A stretch of DNA of 64,000 bases from Platycnemis pennipes. Lineage: Eukaryota; Arthropoda; Insecta; Odonata; Platycnemididae. The stretch lies in assembly GCA_933228895.1 (NCBI GenBank), contig OW121854.1, forward strand, positions 90,758,609 to 90,822,608, given 5' to 3'. Position 1 is the stretch's first letter, and every line of letters begins with the position of its first letter. Made by a program: the position numbers and the translations under genes. The notes beneath the pieces were generated by a model. That model ran no database searches. It was not told where the DNA came from and saw only the letters and a program-made list of their open reading frames with translations. Below are positions 47,324 through 60,104 of the stretch, in pieces.

Positions 47324-48614
47324 CGAGGGTCGGTCAATAAGTCCTTAGAAAAAAGTAGAAAAAAAAATTTTTTTTGGACAATTTTTTTGAATTTTTCAAC
47401 AATCTCCTTTCAACTCTATACATTTGTCTAAACGGTTTTCCAATTTTTTTAAGCCATCTAAAAAGTAGGATTATGGAAGCTCCTCAAAATAGGCATTTGT
47501 TTGGGCGATTACTTCCTCGTTAGACGGAAACCTGCGTCCACCAAGCCATTTATTCAAATCTGGAAATAAGAAATAGTCACTGGGGGCCAAAACTGGTGAA
47601 TACGGTGGATTTTTTAATAATTTGAACTTTTATTCCATAATTTTGGCCATCGCAACTGCGCAGGTGTGCACCCTCGCATTGTCTTGATGAAACAGGATCT
47701 TTTTCTTTTTCAGATGAGGACGTTTTTCCTGGATTTCTTTGCTCGTCCATTCCAATAATGAGGCATAATACTCTCCTGTGATCGTTGTTCCCTTTATCAA
47801 GTAACTAATGTAGATGACTCCGCGAGCATCCCAAAAGACCGTGGCCATAACCTTAACGGCCGACTTGACCGCCTTCGCCTTCTTCGGAGCCCGTTCGCCT
47901 TCAAAAATCCACTGTTTTGATGTTCTTTTATCTCTGGAGTGTAGTAATGTATCCATGTTTCATCGGCAGTTATACATCTGCGCAGAACCTCTTCGGGATT
48001 GCGACGGAAAAGTGCCAAAACAGCCTCAGAGTCAATCACACGATTGCGTTTATTCTCCACTGTGAGCAAACGCGGCACCCATCGTGCCGAAATTTTTTTC
48101 ACACCCAATTTTTCCTGCAAAATTGAAATGACTGTACCTTGCGATACGCCAATGGCCTCAACTATTTTGCGCACTTTGATTCGTCGATCACTTAAAATCA
48201 TATCGTGGATTTTGTCAATCATTTCGGGGGTAGACGCTTCCAGCGGGCGTCCGGATCTGCATTCATCTTTTGTGGATGTACGGCCACGTTTAAACTCATT
48301 CACCCAATTGTAAACAGTTGTAAACACAGGAGCAGATGTGCAATGAACTTCGTCCAACTCAGCTTTGATTTCTTTCGGCGTCAACCCTTTCAAATACAAG
48401 TGTTTCATCACTGCTCGAAACTCACTTTTATCCATTTTTATAGACAAATGAAAGTTGTTAACTTCAATCGACAACAACAATGAAAATACGTCATGGATAC
48501 ACCTGAAACTCTAACAGTTGACTAGTTAGGAGTGCTGCTTACTGATAAATATTCAATTTCAGTATTACGAGTGCTATCTCTTAGATTTTCTAAGGACTTA
48601 TTGACCGACCCTCG
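47324..48614 (-). mobile_element. Full-length mariner transposon
   Basis: A 1291-bp element with terminal inverted repeats CGAGGGTCGGTCAATAAGT and their complement, followed inside by CCTTAG on both sides, flanked by TA (47322-47323 and 48615-48616). It carries a single minus-strand transposase pseudogene. Typical mariner size and structure. Confidence 0.95.
47471..48435 (-). pseudogene. Mariner transposase (D,D34D), one frameshift and one stop
   Basis: Starts MDKSEFRAVMKHLYLKG at 48435. The N-terminal helix-turn-helices include TVYNWVNEFKRGR and the GRP linker (CRSGRPLEAS). The catalytic residues are present: D in CITADETW, D in LFHQDNARVH, and D in LAPSDYFLF, the last two separated by 34 residues as in mariner. 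A frameshift at about 47916-47924 and a TAA at 47630-47632 (where leucine is expected) inactivate it. About 321 codons are represented, slightly below the usual 345. Confidence 0.9.
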
Positions 48615-48789
48615 TATCAGCTGCGTAGATGGCATTGTCTTCTGAGCTTTCACGACTGTTGCAGGGCACATCCTCAGGGAAATGATGTTCATTTCCCTGA
48701 GGATGCGCCCTGCAATGGTCGCAAAAGCTCGGAAGACAAGGCCATCTATGCAGTTGCAGCTGGTACCAAAAGTGACTAGTGGATACCTC

Positions 48790-50150
48790 CTTTTCTTTCC
48801 CCAACTTCAGAATTTCCTGATTGTCAGTCATCATCCATTCTTGAGTTATTTGTCACTGATACCATCTTATTCAGGTGGTTTTCAGTTCCTTAGTTTTAGT
48901 TAGTTAGCATGTTGGTAACGTTGCTGCTTCAATTTTGTTTTCTATGCAACTACATTTTCATCATTGGAGATGAGATATTGTATTTCCATGTATTGGCTGT
49001 TAGATAATAATTCAAATATGGTGAAGAAAATGAAATTATTTTACCGCATTTGGTTTGTTGAATGGATTTTCAGAATCTGTTCAAAATGTCATTTTATGAT
49101 CAGAATCCTCTGCTATGAATTCAGCTGTTTCACTCATTCAAAGGTTATTATGAATTTTAACCAATTTAAAGATATGATCATAATACAGAATTGATTGCTC
49201 GTACTTAATTTCTTTGTCAAAATCTTTTTGGCCTTGGCAGAGATCAGGAGTATGAATTTTCACATTTTCTTACTAAATTTAAAACTCTTGATGACATTGA
49301 ATGTGCTGTGTGGAGATAGGGATCCTTCTGTGATGTGACTATCCCTTTAGCCTGTGCCGAGGTATTGCTTCCCTGGGATTTCTGCTGAAAATGTTCTAAT
49401 ATCCAATTATTTTGACTAATTTTAGACTTGTATGGGCTTCAGAATTAATGTAATATCTAATGTTGCCAGTTTTGTGCCATCCTTTTGATCTTTTCTGTTA
49501 GCATGGGTCAAATTGTTGTAGTGAATTGCAGGAGTTTGGTAGAATACTTAACTATTGTCATTGCCAACGTAATTAACAAAGAACTTCCTTTTGCATTATG
49601 GTCAGTTATCTTCCGAATATATATTACCTATTGTGATTAGTTTTTTGAGTAATGAGATGAAATGTGAAGGATGACGATCAAGGTTTTATTCTATTAAGAA
49701 CATTAAAAACATAGCAACAGTGAGTGCATAAAATAGATTACTGTGCGAACTCCTGATAGGCATTATCAACTCCATTCCTTGATTTTACATACTTTATTAC
49801 ATGTTTTAATAAACTAAGCTGCTCTCACACACTATTCGGTTCCAAAATCAAACATAGTTCATATGTAACCATTGCATTATCTTCACATTTTACATAGGGC
49901 CTAACTGGAGTACAGTAAAGCTAAATCTTCCTCTTAGTTCGACCACTTATTTTCCTGACATAATTCCCTGCGTTTATTCTTCAGTGATTGCAACAAATAG
50001 GAACTTCTCTGAATCAGCATTAAAAATCTCTTGATGTTTCAATATCGCCTTGGTGAACTTTTTTTCCCAAAATTTCACTAAAATATTTAGGTTGGGTTCT
50101 AAACTTGTTTTCTGTAATCTTATCCACATTGCTTTCCAGCAATTACTTAC
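48790..50150. other. Unassigned intron-like sequence
   Basis: No recognised element. A short open stretch after an AG at about 49240 (DQEYEFSHFLTKFKTLDDIE) lacks a donor and ends at TAG, so it is not called. Confidence 0.35.
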
Positions 50151-50159
50151 CTTTAACAT

Positions 50160-50840
50160 CATCATCGGTCAACAGTCCCAAGATATGTTTAACGCAGCTC
50201 TCCACTCAAATCTCCTAATGGCTAGCCTTTTCATATTGACGTGATTCTTCTCTTTCACATCTTTCAAAACGTGTTCAATATATATCATCCAAGGCCTACC
50301 TTTTCCATTCTTTCTGTTCACTTGTCCCTTGTGGATTGTTTTTACGAGGCCTTAGTGTCTTAAGATAAGGTCAATTTAATTGCTCGTCTACTTTCCAAAG
50401 TTTTTGGATGACCCTTACTCTTCTAGAGACTTCTTAGTTTGTCACTCGGTGTATCCATTTTGTCTATTTAATTCTAGCACCTCATTTGAAGGCTTACAGC
50501 CTTGAATTATCTGCTGCTGTTATCGTCCATGCTGCAGTGCTATTAAGAAGCATGCTCAAGATATGATTCTAATGAAATGTTTCCTTACTTCCACACTTAT
50601 ATTTTTGGCTGTATGGAAAATCTTCTTTTGGTAAAATGCCCTTTTCCACCTGGACTATTCTGATAATTTTTTTGCTCCATCCATCTCTGCTTACTAGGCA
50701 TCCCAGAAAACAATGCACTTTCACTCTGAAGTTTGTTTTCCTGATTTTTGTTTGTCATGACTTATTTTCCTCTACTGCATATCAATACCTTGGTTTTCTT
50801 TTTATTAATCTTCAGGTGATATCCGGAACTTTAACACACC
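50160..50840 (-). pseudogene. LINE 3-prime fragment, reverse transcriptase tail
   Basis: On the minus strand, through several stops: LKINKKKTKVLICSRGK near 50815, SAAAWTITAADNSRL near 50530, KWIHRVTN near 50465, and the basic NRKNGKGRPWMIYIEHVLKD stretch with VKEKNH near 50270. The last block matches the LINE tail at 5045-5440, and the noncoding 3-prime end (GTTGACCGATGATGATG) matches too. A 5-prime truncated insertion of the same family. Confidence 0.7.
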
Positions 50841-52334
50841 AGGAACAAAATTGTAACAAACTTGATCAAATACCCTATTTTAGGCACAGGAAAGTCTAAT
50901 CAACCTTAGTGTAGCTTTTGACTGGAGATGTAATTATTGCACGTAAATGAGTCTTAAGTTTCTGAAGCTCGTGCATATTAATTATAAGATGGAGCAATGT
51001 AGATGCCGATCAATGCTACTTTTGTAATTTGGTAGTATGATCCTTGAATGATTGAATTGTATTCTGTATCAAAATAAATTCTAAATACGGAAAGTGGATG
51101 CTAAAACTGTACATATGTACTTGGGCAGGACTTAGATACGAAATTTGTACGTATTTGTTTTTGATACGTAATTTGTTCGGGTTAATGTTATTCAGCTCTT
51201 TTTTTCCTTCCTGTTATGATATACAACTTTGGGCTTTCGTTGAACTTTCAGGCATTGTAGTTATATTTTGTGGGCATGTGAATAAAACTCTTTGGAAAGA
51301 GAAATTCATTTCATTGCTCTTATATAAAATCAAAATGGTAGTTATTTCACTTATTAATGAATGCTCCATTGCTGTATTTCCTTGGATTTGCACATATTAC
51401 GGAAATGAATAAAAATCTGTTCAGCCATATTTTGCTTTGGAAATTTTCTAAAGGTGTTCAACATACTTTCGGTACGAACGTATCGGACTTCCTAAATTAA
51501 TTTTGAATTCTCATTAATTTCCTCTTCGTATCCTCACTTTTTTCACTTTGGCTTCTGTTGGAATAGGTAATGTCTATGCTCCATAGTTTTATCCGCAATT
51601 TGTCTGTCAACTGTCTCCTTTGTTATTACGTGTGTGGTACCCATGTACCTTGACTTTTCTTGTGTGATTAAACATGTGACACCACAACTTCGCTCGAGTA
51701 TTTTCGTTATCTCTAACCATCCACTTAATCTTAATAGCTTCTCATACTTCTAATTGCTCCAATGGCTTTTTTACTTGCACACATAATTTTGTATAGTTTC
51801 ATTTCAATTTCTTTAGAATTAATGGTTACGGCTGTGCCTGTGATTAATGGTTTTATGAATCGTCACCATCTCTAATTGCACTATGCTCAATAAATATGTT
51901 AAATGAATTGTTACTCCAGTTTCATCCCTCTGTTATTAGAGTGGTCAAATGAGTATTTCCTTTTTGGTTTCCAGTGCTTGTCTATGCCCAGGGAAAATAC
52001 TAGCTTACCCCTTTTTTAAGATCATTTCCAGTCACTGAATTTAGTCGACCTGGAGAAATTAGTCATTGATAAATTATTAATCCTATTCCTCTAGTCAAAG
52101 AGATAATTTGTCGAAGGGAATGGTGTATAAACGTATGAAATATTGCGCTCAGTTAGTTATAATAAACTCTTGTTAAAGAAGAATATGTATTCCAGTTATT
52201 AAAAGGAGATTAAAATCCTTTTCCTATTATCATACCATGATCATTGCTCACTGAAGTTAATTAGCTAATCTCAGATTGTTATTCAGACATTCTACACTGC
52301 TGCATTATAGAATATTTTGGCTGGTTTACATTAT
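50841..52334. other. Unassigned intron-like sequence
   Basis: A 104-codon frame at 51098-51412 is hydrophobic and AT-driven without a family signature, so it is not called. No repeats recognised. Confidence 0.3.
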
Positions 52335-54010
52335 ACATAATTTTCAAACTGAATTATTTTTATAGAAAATCAAATGTTTTCTAGGTAGCCTTTGTTAGTA
52401 CACTATCGATGTATGAATCCTTGACTGCGATGAAACCCGCTGTTGATAATTGTTGCATTTCAATTCTTGGGTGATGACTAACGTCCTTTCCTCCCTATTT
52501 ATTTTATGGAAGGTAAGGGACTATTTAGTCCCAATATCACTCCAAATGAAAACTATTATTGTTACTACTCATCATTAGCTAAGTTGTCCAAGTTATATTT
52601 TGGTACTTCTGCTTTCCCTAGTTTTTATTTAATTGGCCCACGTACTAATCCCTTGTTCTTCCTCGTAGTGTCATTATTTGTTTTGTCATATTTATCAATT
52701 TACGAGAACTCCTCTGCATCCTCCATTCAATCAATATTTTCTGAGAACTATGCATCAACGAAAAAACATCATTAATTCATTGTACAGCCAGCTTTGTCTC
52801 AATTGTTGGAATGCAATATTGACTGCTGGTTTGAGACCATATTGAATCTCCATGGTTTATCCTGTGTTCGGTTTTTCAATGCTTTCGGCTGATACTCATT
52901 ATCATCCTTCAGTATTCACATTGTATAGATACAGAACCTTCTTGAGGATCCATATTGTAGTTGTGACTTGAGTTAATGAAATTTCTCGACAGTTGACAAT
53001 GTGCATGAAGTAGCTAATAAATTTATCAAAATTTCAGTGATAGGCAGTGGAGTTGTCATTAATGCCATTGATAGTGACTGGACTTGCCGGTTTTTTGGGA
53101 GGATTAAGAAATGTTTTGCTAATTTTTGCACTGATTTATTTTTAACGGCAAATCAAATATTTTCTAGGTGTTCCTCATTAGTAAACTATTGATGCATGAA
53201 TCCTTGACTGCTATGAAACACTATGTTGATCATCGTTGCCTTTCAATCCTTGGTTGACGGCTACTGTACTTTCCTCCATATTTATTTTATGGATTTAGGT
53301 GGAAGAAGGGGCTATTTAATCCTAATATCACTCCACATAAAGACTATTGCTATTACTGCCCATCATTAACTAAGTTATCCAAATTATATTTTGGTACTTT
53401 TCCTATCCCTAGTTTTTATTTAATTGGCCCACCTACTAATCCCTTGTTCTTCCTCATAGTGCCATTACTTCAGTTTTCCTTCATATTTATCTCTTAACAG
53501 AAACTCGTCTGCATTCTCAATTAAATTGATAATTTCTGGAAACTAATGCATTTGGAAGAAAACAACATTAATTCATTGTACAGGCATCTTTGTCATAATA
53601 GTTATATGTATATCTGAGGTCTGATAACTACCTTTTTCCATACCTTAATTTTCTATAGTTCTCTAGTAAAGTGATCATTTATTATCTTGGATTGGAATGG
53701 AATATTGATCGTTGGTTTGAGACCATATTGAATCTCCACAGTATAGCTCATACGTATTCAACAGTATCCTGTTGAATATGTATCAGCTATCATCAAAATT
53801 CTATAGTGTTCACAATGTGTAGACACGGAGAATCTTCAAGAAGGTCCATGTAGTTAGGACTTAAGTTAATGGAATATCTAAATAGTTGACAATGTGAATG
53901 AAGTACATAGTTCATAAATTTATGTATCACGATTTCAGTGATCAGCAGTGGAGTTGCCATTAATGGCAGCAATAGCGAGAGGACTTGCCAGTTTTTTTTG
54001 TGAGAGTTAA
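52335..54010 (+). repeat. Two-unit tandem duplication, about 780-890 bp per unit
   Basis: Unit 1 (about 52335-53115) and unit 2 (about 53117-54010) share the same blocks in order: TTTTCTAGGT, ATGAATCCTTGACTGC, TTAATTGGCCCAC, TTTGAGACCATATTGAATCTC, GTTGACAATGTG and AAGAAATGTTTT. Offsets grow from 783 to about 890 bp because unit 2 carries roughly 100 extra bases around 53590-53690. No protein frame is shared by both units. Confidence 0.85.
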
Positions 54011-56495
54011 GAAATGTTTTACTACATGGAAGTTAAGTGCAGCTAAAGAATGTCAGAGGCTTATGACTGCATTTTACTGATGTTGCTGTTGAGGACTGGT
54101 TTGAAGTTAAAGTACATAAATTTTATTCCTTGAGCTCGAAAATTGATATCGGTGTCGTAATTAATTGCTGCTTTCTCATATTTCCCATTTCAGCATCAGT
54201 TGTCTCTGGTGATATCAGGTGTCATTTGCTCCTTCTGAAATATGTTCAATTTCAATATCCTGGTCACCACTTTGTTGTTAATAAAGGGTGCTTTTCTTGT
54301 TTTTTCGAAGTTGCAAAGTTTTCCCTATTCTCTGAAACAGTAATGGAAATCAGATAATGATAAAATTAGGTAAAACAACATATGGGTATCAATAGAGTTG
54401 TCATTTGCACTCATCCAGTCCTGCCTTCAGGGAACACAAATGGAAATGTCTTGTACAGTTAAAATGCTCCAATTGTAGAATCATGATGCAATTAGTGATA
54501 AAGGTCAATTAATTTATTAAAAGTGATGCAACTTATTTGTTAAAAATTTTAAAAGTTTTTTGATGGATTATTTTTTGTGAGAAGGAAGATTCTGTTTACT
54601 ATTGTGTGTAAGGTGATGTTCTGTGTGCTAAACTGCTATACATGTGACTTTTTGCTATGAAATAAAATGTGTAAAAAATATTTTCATGCTTCTGATTCGG
54701 CTCGCATTTTCTTGATCCGGAGTCCCTATAATCTGCGTCATCTGGGTTCATAATGTATTCTCAAATCCATGACCAATATGGAATAGCTTTAACAAAGTTT
54801 ACTCGGTCAGTTTTCATGAAAAGGGTCGATGTTCAGTGCTTGCTACTGCCTCATTGCTTCACACATGAGTTGCTTTCGTTAAGTAGAGATCTAGTTTAAA
54901 GTTGATGCGTCAGTAATTTAGGCTTTGGTTAACTGGCTCAATAATATAGGAGCCCTGCCACTATTATAAATGATAGTTCCAAGAAATTGATCTATGTTTC
55001 TGTATTAGAATTTCCTCTGAATGTCTTTCAAACAATGTTCAGCTTACTTAAACTTACATGAAAGCACAGGAATGTTTCTCACAAACTAAGGAAATTCTCA
55101 GTGTATGCCGAAAACTTGACATCTAGTTGAAGTGAGACATGTCATACTAGACATTCTCTCCAAGTTAGACACGTCATTCCAGCTTATGAATCAAAAATGA
55201 TTTTACTTTGTCACTATTACTCAAGGCCATGTGATAAAGATATATCATAATAAACAATCAGCCGAGTTGTCTGCTAGATTTTAAAAGAAATTATATCAGA
55301 ACTTAGAACAGAATTACCAACTGAAATTACTTTTTCTGATCTATTCTTAGTCTGTTATAATTCTGTCGCACAGTAAAAGTTCAAGCTATTGGTATTTAGG
55401 TATTTCTTTATTTATACATCAGTAGTGTAGTTCACTTAGGCATTAGGCTGCGCAAAGCTTTAAGAAAATACCTTATTTTCAATGTGGACGTGGATATCAA
55501 AGACAAAATGGCCATGTAGGAAATAGCTTACTGATATTTTTGATAAAAACTATTGACATCCTAAAAACGTGATGCTTAGCTTTTTGGGAAAGTTGCCAAA
55601 GCTAGGAATTAATTCCAAAATTTGATGAAAATTTAAACTCATTCATTTACACACTTGATTGATAACGCACAATGATAACATCTTGTAAGTTATGCATTTT
55701 AAGGAATTGGCAAACTAGGATATAGTTAACTTAAAAACATCAATGAACAAACATTTTGAATTTGAAGACGTTAAAATTTTAACTGGTTTATTAATTTTGA
55801 TGTGTAGGGAGTTAAGATTTGTTCATGCACCCTGCCGTATTGTAGGTAATTACTCATTAACGACTTAAGATAAATGAAGCCTTTGATTGGAACTTATGAA
55901 TTTTGAGCAAATTTCTGAGGCAATTCATGGGATGGTGATGGAGTTATGGACAATATTATCCTTAAGGAAAATTGTTGAATCATTCATGATTTCTACGTTT
56001 GTGGAATGAACATTGGCTTCTCTCTCTCATCAGGCAATGTTACAGTAAATAAATGCAGCTAATGTGAACAAATGAAATTAAGATAGTTTTGAGGTACATA
56101 CTGTTTAAAACTTGAGATGTTTGAAAAGATCTTTCAAGGTAGTTCATCTTCGGAATGTTACATGTGCATATACATAACTATCACCATTTAAGCTCCCCTA
56201 GGTTTCAACTTGTTAATCAATTAGTTACAACATTTAAGGCAGTAAGTTCATGGCTAGTTATTATTCGTCCGCAACACTTGGTGTTATGTTATTTTGTGGA
56301 GTTTACACAGACTTGGAAGCATATTTTATCGTTGATAGTGAATGGAAGTTATTTTAGTGGCAGTGAGGCTAAAATATTGGTTTTGGAACTTGGATGTGAG
56401 ATTACTGAACATTTTGTTGAATTATTTAAAGAATTTTTTCCTAAATTAATTTTTCATCTTTGGCAATATTTAATCTCGATTATCTCATTTTTCAG
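54011..56495. other. Unassigned intron-like sequence
   Basis: No recognised mobile element. An open frame at 56155-56586 runs across the proposed acceptor at 56495 in a different frame from the proposed exon; its composition is AT-driven and hydrophobic. Confidence 0.3.
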
Positions 56496-56606
56496 GGGTT
56501 CTGCATCCATTCTTGCTGTTTTCCTGGACACTTCGCTGAGATTTCTTCATGCCACCAGCTTGCTCTTGTGCCCATGGATTGGATGAAGAGACTTGACACC
56601 AGCTGA
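56496..56606 (+). CDS. Possible terminal exon of an unrecognised gene
   Basis: After a CTCATTTTTCAG acceptor, phase 0 gives 36 residues (GFCIHSCCFPGHFAEISSCH, then QLALVPMDWMKRLDTS) and TGA. It is cysteine-rich, like the proposed exon at 44058-44190, and an AATAAA lies 133 bp downstream. Joining the two would leave a 12.3-kb intron. I do not recognise the family. A different frame through the same bases is open from 56155, so the call is tentative. Confidence 0.35.
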   Translation, partial: GFCIHSCCFPGHFAEISSCHQLALVPMDWMKRLDTS

Positions 56607-56738
56607 TTGAAATGGAAGAAAGAATCGCTCAAGTGCTTGGACCTCTGGAGCTTCAAGAATTTTAGCTGTTTGTGATGCTTCAAGAGAACTTAGTTGCATT
56701 GACCACCATAATTCTCATGTACTGCATGCAGCCATTCC

Positions 56739-56744
56739 AATAAA
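56739..56744 (+). terminator. Possible poly(A) signal
   Basis: AATAAA in CCAATAAAAAG downstream of the proposed terminal exon. It has no independent support. Confidence 0.35.
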
Positions 56745-57229
56745 AAGTTGGTTAGAGTGGCTGCATGCATTATTTAAAAACTAAAACTTTGTCTTTTTCA
56801 TGCTTTGCTTTTCTATACTTGGTTGCATTTATAATTTGTATGTACTTGACTTTTTTTGCTCCAATAAATAGATGTCTACTGCCAATGCATTGTTTATACT
56901 CTGGACTTAGCACATTTCCTTTGTTTACCTTTTGGACTTAGCCATTCTTTCATTGTTTACACTTTGGACTTAGAATATTTTTGACCACTTCTCACTGGTC
57001 ATTGAGAATAATTGCAAAATAAGAGCAAAAATGAGAAAAATAGCTCAACCGGAGCCAATTTCAGGCACTTTTTGGCCAATTTTTGAGCAAGAAAAAGCGG
57101 TAAAAACTATTATAAGTCCAACGCAAAAAAAATTAGTCTCTGTTCAGCGTTGAAACTTTGATAGAAAAAATTTGGGTAGGGTCCATAAAAAATTTTATTG
57201 AATCCCACTGAGTACAGCATTTTCGTTGA

Positions 57230-57388
57230 GGGCTGCACTCCCTCAAACGCGGAGGACATTGGGAGTCTTAAGTGTCTAGAGTCGAAGTCCCGATGGCCAG
57301 CAACATACAAGGTACTGCCAAGCATTGAGACAAGGACTCCAGATACGGCAGACACCCAATGTCCTCTGCATTCGAGGGAGTGCAGCCC
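57230..57388. repeat. Foldback repeat with 34-bp arms
   Basis: GGGCTGCACTCCCTC...GAGGACATTGGG at 57230-57263 pairs with CCCAATGTCCTC...GAGGGAGTGCAGCCC at 57355-57388 with about four mismatches, and weaker pairing continues inward. Both strands stay open across it, which is expected of a foldback. The minus-strand frame (57110-57454) has a stretch GSTLYVAGHRDFDS that faintly recalls a kelch repeat, too weak to call. Confidence 0.7.
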
Positions 57389-58587
57389 TTGAAGATCAGT
57401 AATGACAGAGGGGAGAGTCGTCCAGCAGCAGGACTCTTGGTCAAAACACGGCACTTCCGGCCCATCAAAGAACTCCTGGCCCCTCGAGTGGCATCATTGC
57501 AGATCTGGGAAGTGTTCCTGAGTGGAAGGAACCTCTTGGTTGGAACTTGCAGACATCATCTCCATCGTGGCTAAATGGATGTGTTCTAGTAAAAGATTGA
57601 AAAATTCTGAAAATATAAGACAGAATGACCAGAAACATACCCTGTTAGAATAATAATGTAGCAAAAGTGGAGATAGTTCATGTGAATTGTTGGAGAAAGT
57701 CAATAGTGTGCTAAGGCAATGAGGGTTGTTAACCAAAGAGATCAAGTGTAAGAATATACAGATGTTAGAAGATAAGTATATACATTACAGTTGGTGGCAG
57801 GGGAAGAAAAAGGAGTGACTTCTCTTGAATTAATTACGGCTCTAATATGACTGTAATGGCATATAGTGCAAGTTGAAAATGTGTGTTTTTAAATAATTGC
57901 ATGGATAAAGCTGCCATGGAATGTCTGGAATATCTGATCTGTTAGTACATAGCTGGTAATACAAAATGGATGGAAAAATAAACCATTATTAATAGTTGCT
58001 TAAATATTAAACAAAAGACCTAATCAAGCACAAGAATCGATCAAACAATCAAGAAAAAGATGAAGTTACGATGATTAGTTAGTCTGCGACAGGAGGAGGT
58101 TAGAAAGATGACTAAACTCGAATATTTAATGGCTTTAATTAAAGTAGAATGAAGAAAAAGAGGATATCATGGTGTCCTAAGAAGTGAGATTGTTTTTAAA
58201 TGAACCTCATGATCTCTTAAAGAAGTACCAACATGGATATGTTCATTTATGTATTAACAGCAGATAAAACGATATGGCTGGAACTAGAAATATGTCTTTC
58301 AGGACACAGTCAAGTTCTTAAGGAAATTGAGTGAGAAATCAATTGGCATTACTCAACAAGGAAATAATTTATGCTTAGATTTAGTGGTCCAATTATGAAT
58401 CACCTTAGAAGGTAATGTCAAATGTGTATCGAGAAGAGTGTCATTTATAGGCAATATTTCATGTATCACATTACTGCTAGCATAATATTTTCCGCATGGT
58501 GGTAGTACTGTGATTCTTGGTTTCATGTAAGTAGTATGAAAATGGGGTTTTATACTTTTTGCATGGTAATAAGAAATTGTTAATGCA

Positions 58588-58664
58588 TGCGTGGTGATTT
58601 TTCATCCCCTTCCATATACCTTTGTGATGGCTTGCAAGGTATTATGTCAATGTAGATGAAGAGG
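58588..58664 (+). repeat. SINE-like dispersed repeat, copy 2
   Basis: CATCCCCTTCCATATACCTT, then TGTGATGGCTTGCAAGGTATTA and a CAATGTAGATGAAGA tail, the same blocks as copy 1. Confidence 0.55.
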
Positions 58665-60004
58665 TGCTTTAAAATTGATGATGATAATTGAGTTTGATGA
58701 TAAGGAGGTAAAGGAAGTGTACAACACTGTTCATTTTATGTTTGATCCATGACCATCCAGGGCATAAAATGGTTAATTGGAAAATGCTATAGATGATGTC
58801 TGCATTTTTAAATGATTGCAAGTACACAACTGCATTAGGTTGCCTGAAATTTTTGCTCTGTTCAAAGCAGGTATTCAAAATGAATTGAATCGATCTGTTA
58901 TCATTTTTAAAATATGTACTATGAGGACATGAAGGACAGTGGAAAAAATCAGTGGAAGAGAAATCATTGGCATGATATTCAAAGAGGAGATAACTCAATT
59001 TTATTCTTGAGTTGCAGTCTGATTTTGACACTTTCAATATGGTACTGTTGGAGATGTGCAAAGATGTATTTTGATGACTGGAATTTCATTGAAGTGATTG
59101 GGCATCATGCTGAGGAGGCAACAAAGGGTGCATAAATTTTAATATCCAGTTTAATTGCGAATGGAAACCCCAACTTGGTACTGAGGAAGTACGAGCCCCA
59201 ATGACTCCTCCTTGGTATTGTTCTGTTGTTCACATAGGAAGAAAAGAAAGTTTCATACTATGCAATAGTGGGTATACTAAAGGAAAATCAGTGAAAAGTG
59301 AATGCTTGGAAGAAATGAAGGAGGATTTATGTTGTTCGGGCGAAAGAAGGGCAGTACATATTATGAAAAAATGCCAATGACAAAAGAAAAGTAGTATGTT
59401 ACAAGAATGACTCCATTAAAATACATCAGAAAAAGTTGTATGGACATTTGCTGACCTTCAATTGAATTCTGAAGATGAAAACATTGTCCATGCATTGAAA
59501 AAGGATTTTCTTGAATTCCTTGGTCAAAATAAAAAAAAGTTAATTTTTGAACTTATAGAAAGGGTGATCTTACGTACAAGATAGATTTCAATCGGCAAAT
59601 ATGCGAAGAGATTAAGTAGTATGAGAGCTGAAGTAGTAATATTGAGGTAATCAGCGATGTGGATGAATAATCTTAGCGTTGATTCAAGTAGTGAATTGAG
59701 GATGCCCACCACTTTTTAATCTCCTGATTTCATCTGGTTGAAATATGGATCACTTGAAAGGATAGAGTGTGTGTGATCACAAAAGTTAAATATGGTATCA
59801 GGCATATCCTCACTGTAATTAAGTATTATGTAACAATTATTGTTCACTTTCACTTATTCTATTCAGTTTTGTATTCTGTTCTGACCGTCATGTGGATCCG
59901 CTCCTGATCAGGATGAAGTTCCTAATAATTAATAATACATTTTGATAGGCTGTCTTTCCATTGGAGGGGTAGAGGTAAGTACTACTAGACAAGTGACTCC
60001 CCCA

Positions 60005-60095
60005 AACCTGATTGATGGCTGGGTCTGCACTTGCCATTACTACACAACCTCGCGGTGGCTTGTAGGGTATTATGTAATGCCAATGTAGATGAGAT
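60005..60095 (+). repeat. SINE-like dispersed repeat, copy 3
   Basis: Shares the GCGGTGGCTTGTAGGGTATTA block and the CAATGTAGATGAGAT tail with copies 1 and 2. The block before it is more diverged. Confidence 0.55.
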
Positions 60096-60104
60096 AAAAT
60101 AAAA

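Larger units (their letters stand above)
47296..48790. repeat. Foldback (long inverted) repeat interrupted by mariner
   Basis: The right part, 48618-48762, is a near-perfect palindrome: the core GGGCACATCCTCAGGGAAATGA pairs with TCATTTCCCTGAGGATGCGCCC around a 3-nt loop (48661-48713). Beyond the core the arms match out to CAGCTG on each side. The arm beyond CAGCTG on the right (GGTACC...GTGGATACC) pairs with sequence left of the mariner element (ATATCCAGTTGTCAC...AGTATC), so the mariner sits in one arm. It is a foldback MITE-type repeat with no protein. Confidence 0.75.

Noticed and set aside
49235..49320. Exon-like stretch after an AG (DQEYEFSHFL)
   Set aside because: No in-frame donor before the TAG and no adjoining exon with a matching phase.
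56155..56586. 143-codon plus-strand frame
   Set aside because: Hydrophobic, AT-driven, no motif; it conflicts with a better splice-supported exon frame at its 3-prime end.
57110..57454. Kelch-like minus-strand frame (GSTLYVAG)
   Set aside because: The resemblance rests on a few residues and the frame is produced by the foldback repeat.
58900..59720. Purine-rich segment with broken frames, possibly an old pseudogene
   Set aside because: No motif from any LINE, transposase or host family could be recognised with confidence.
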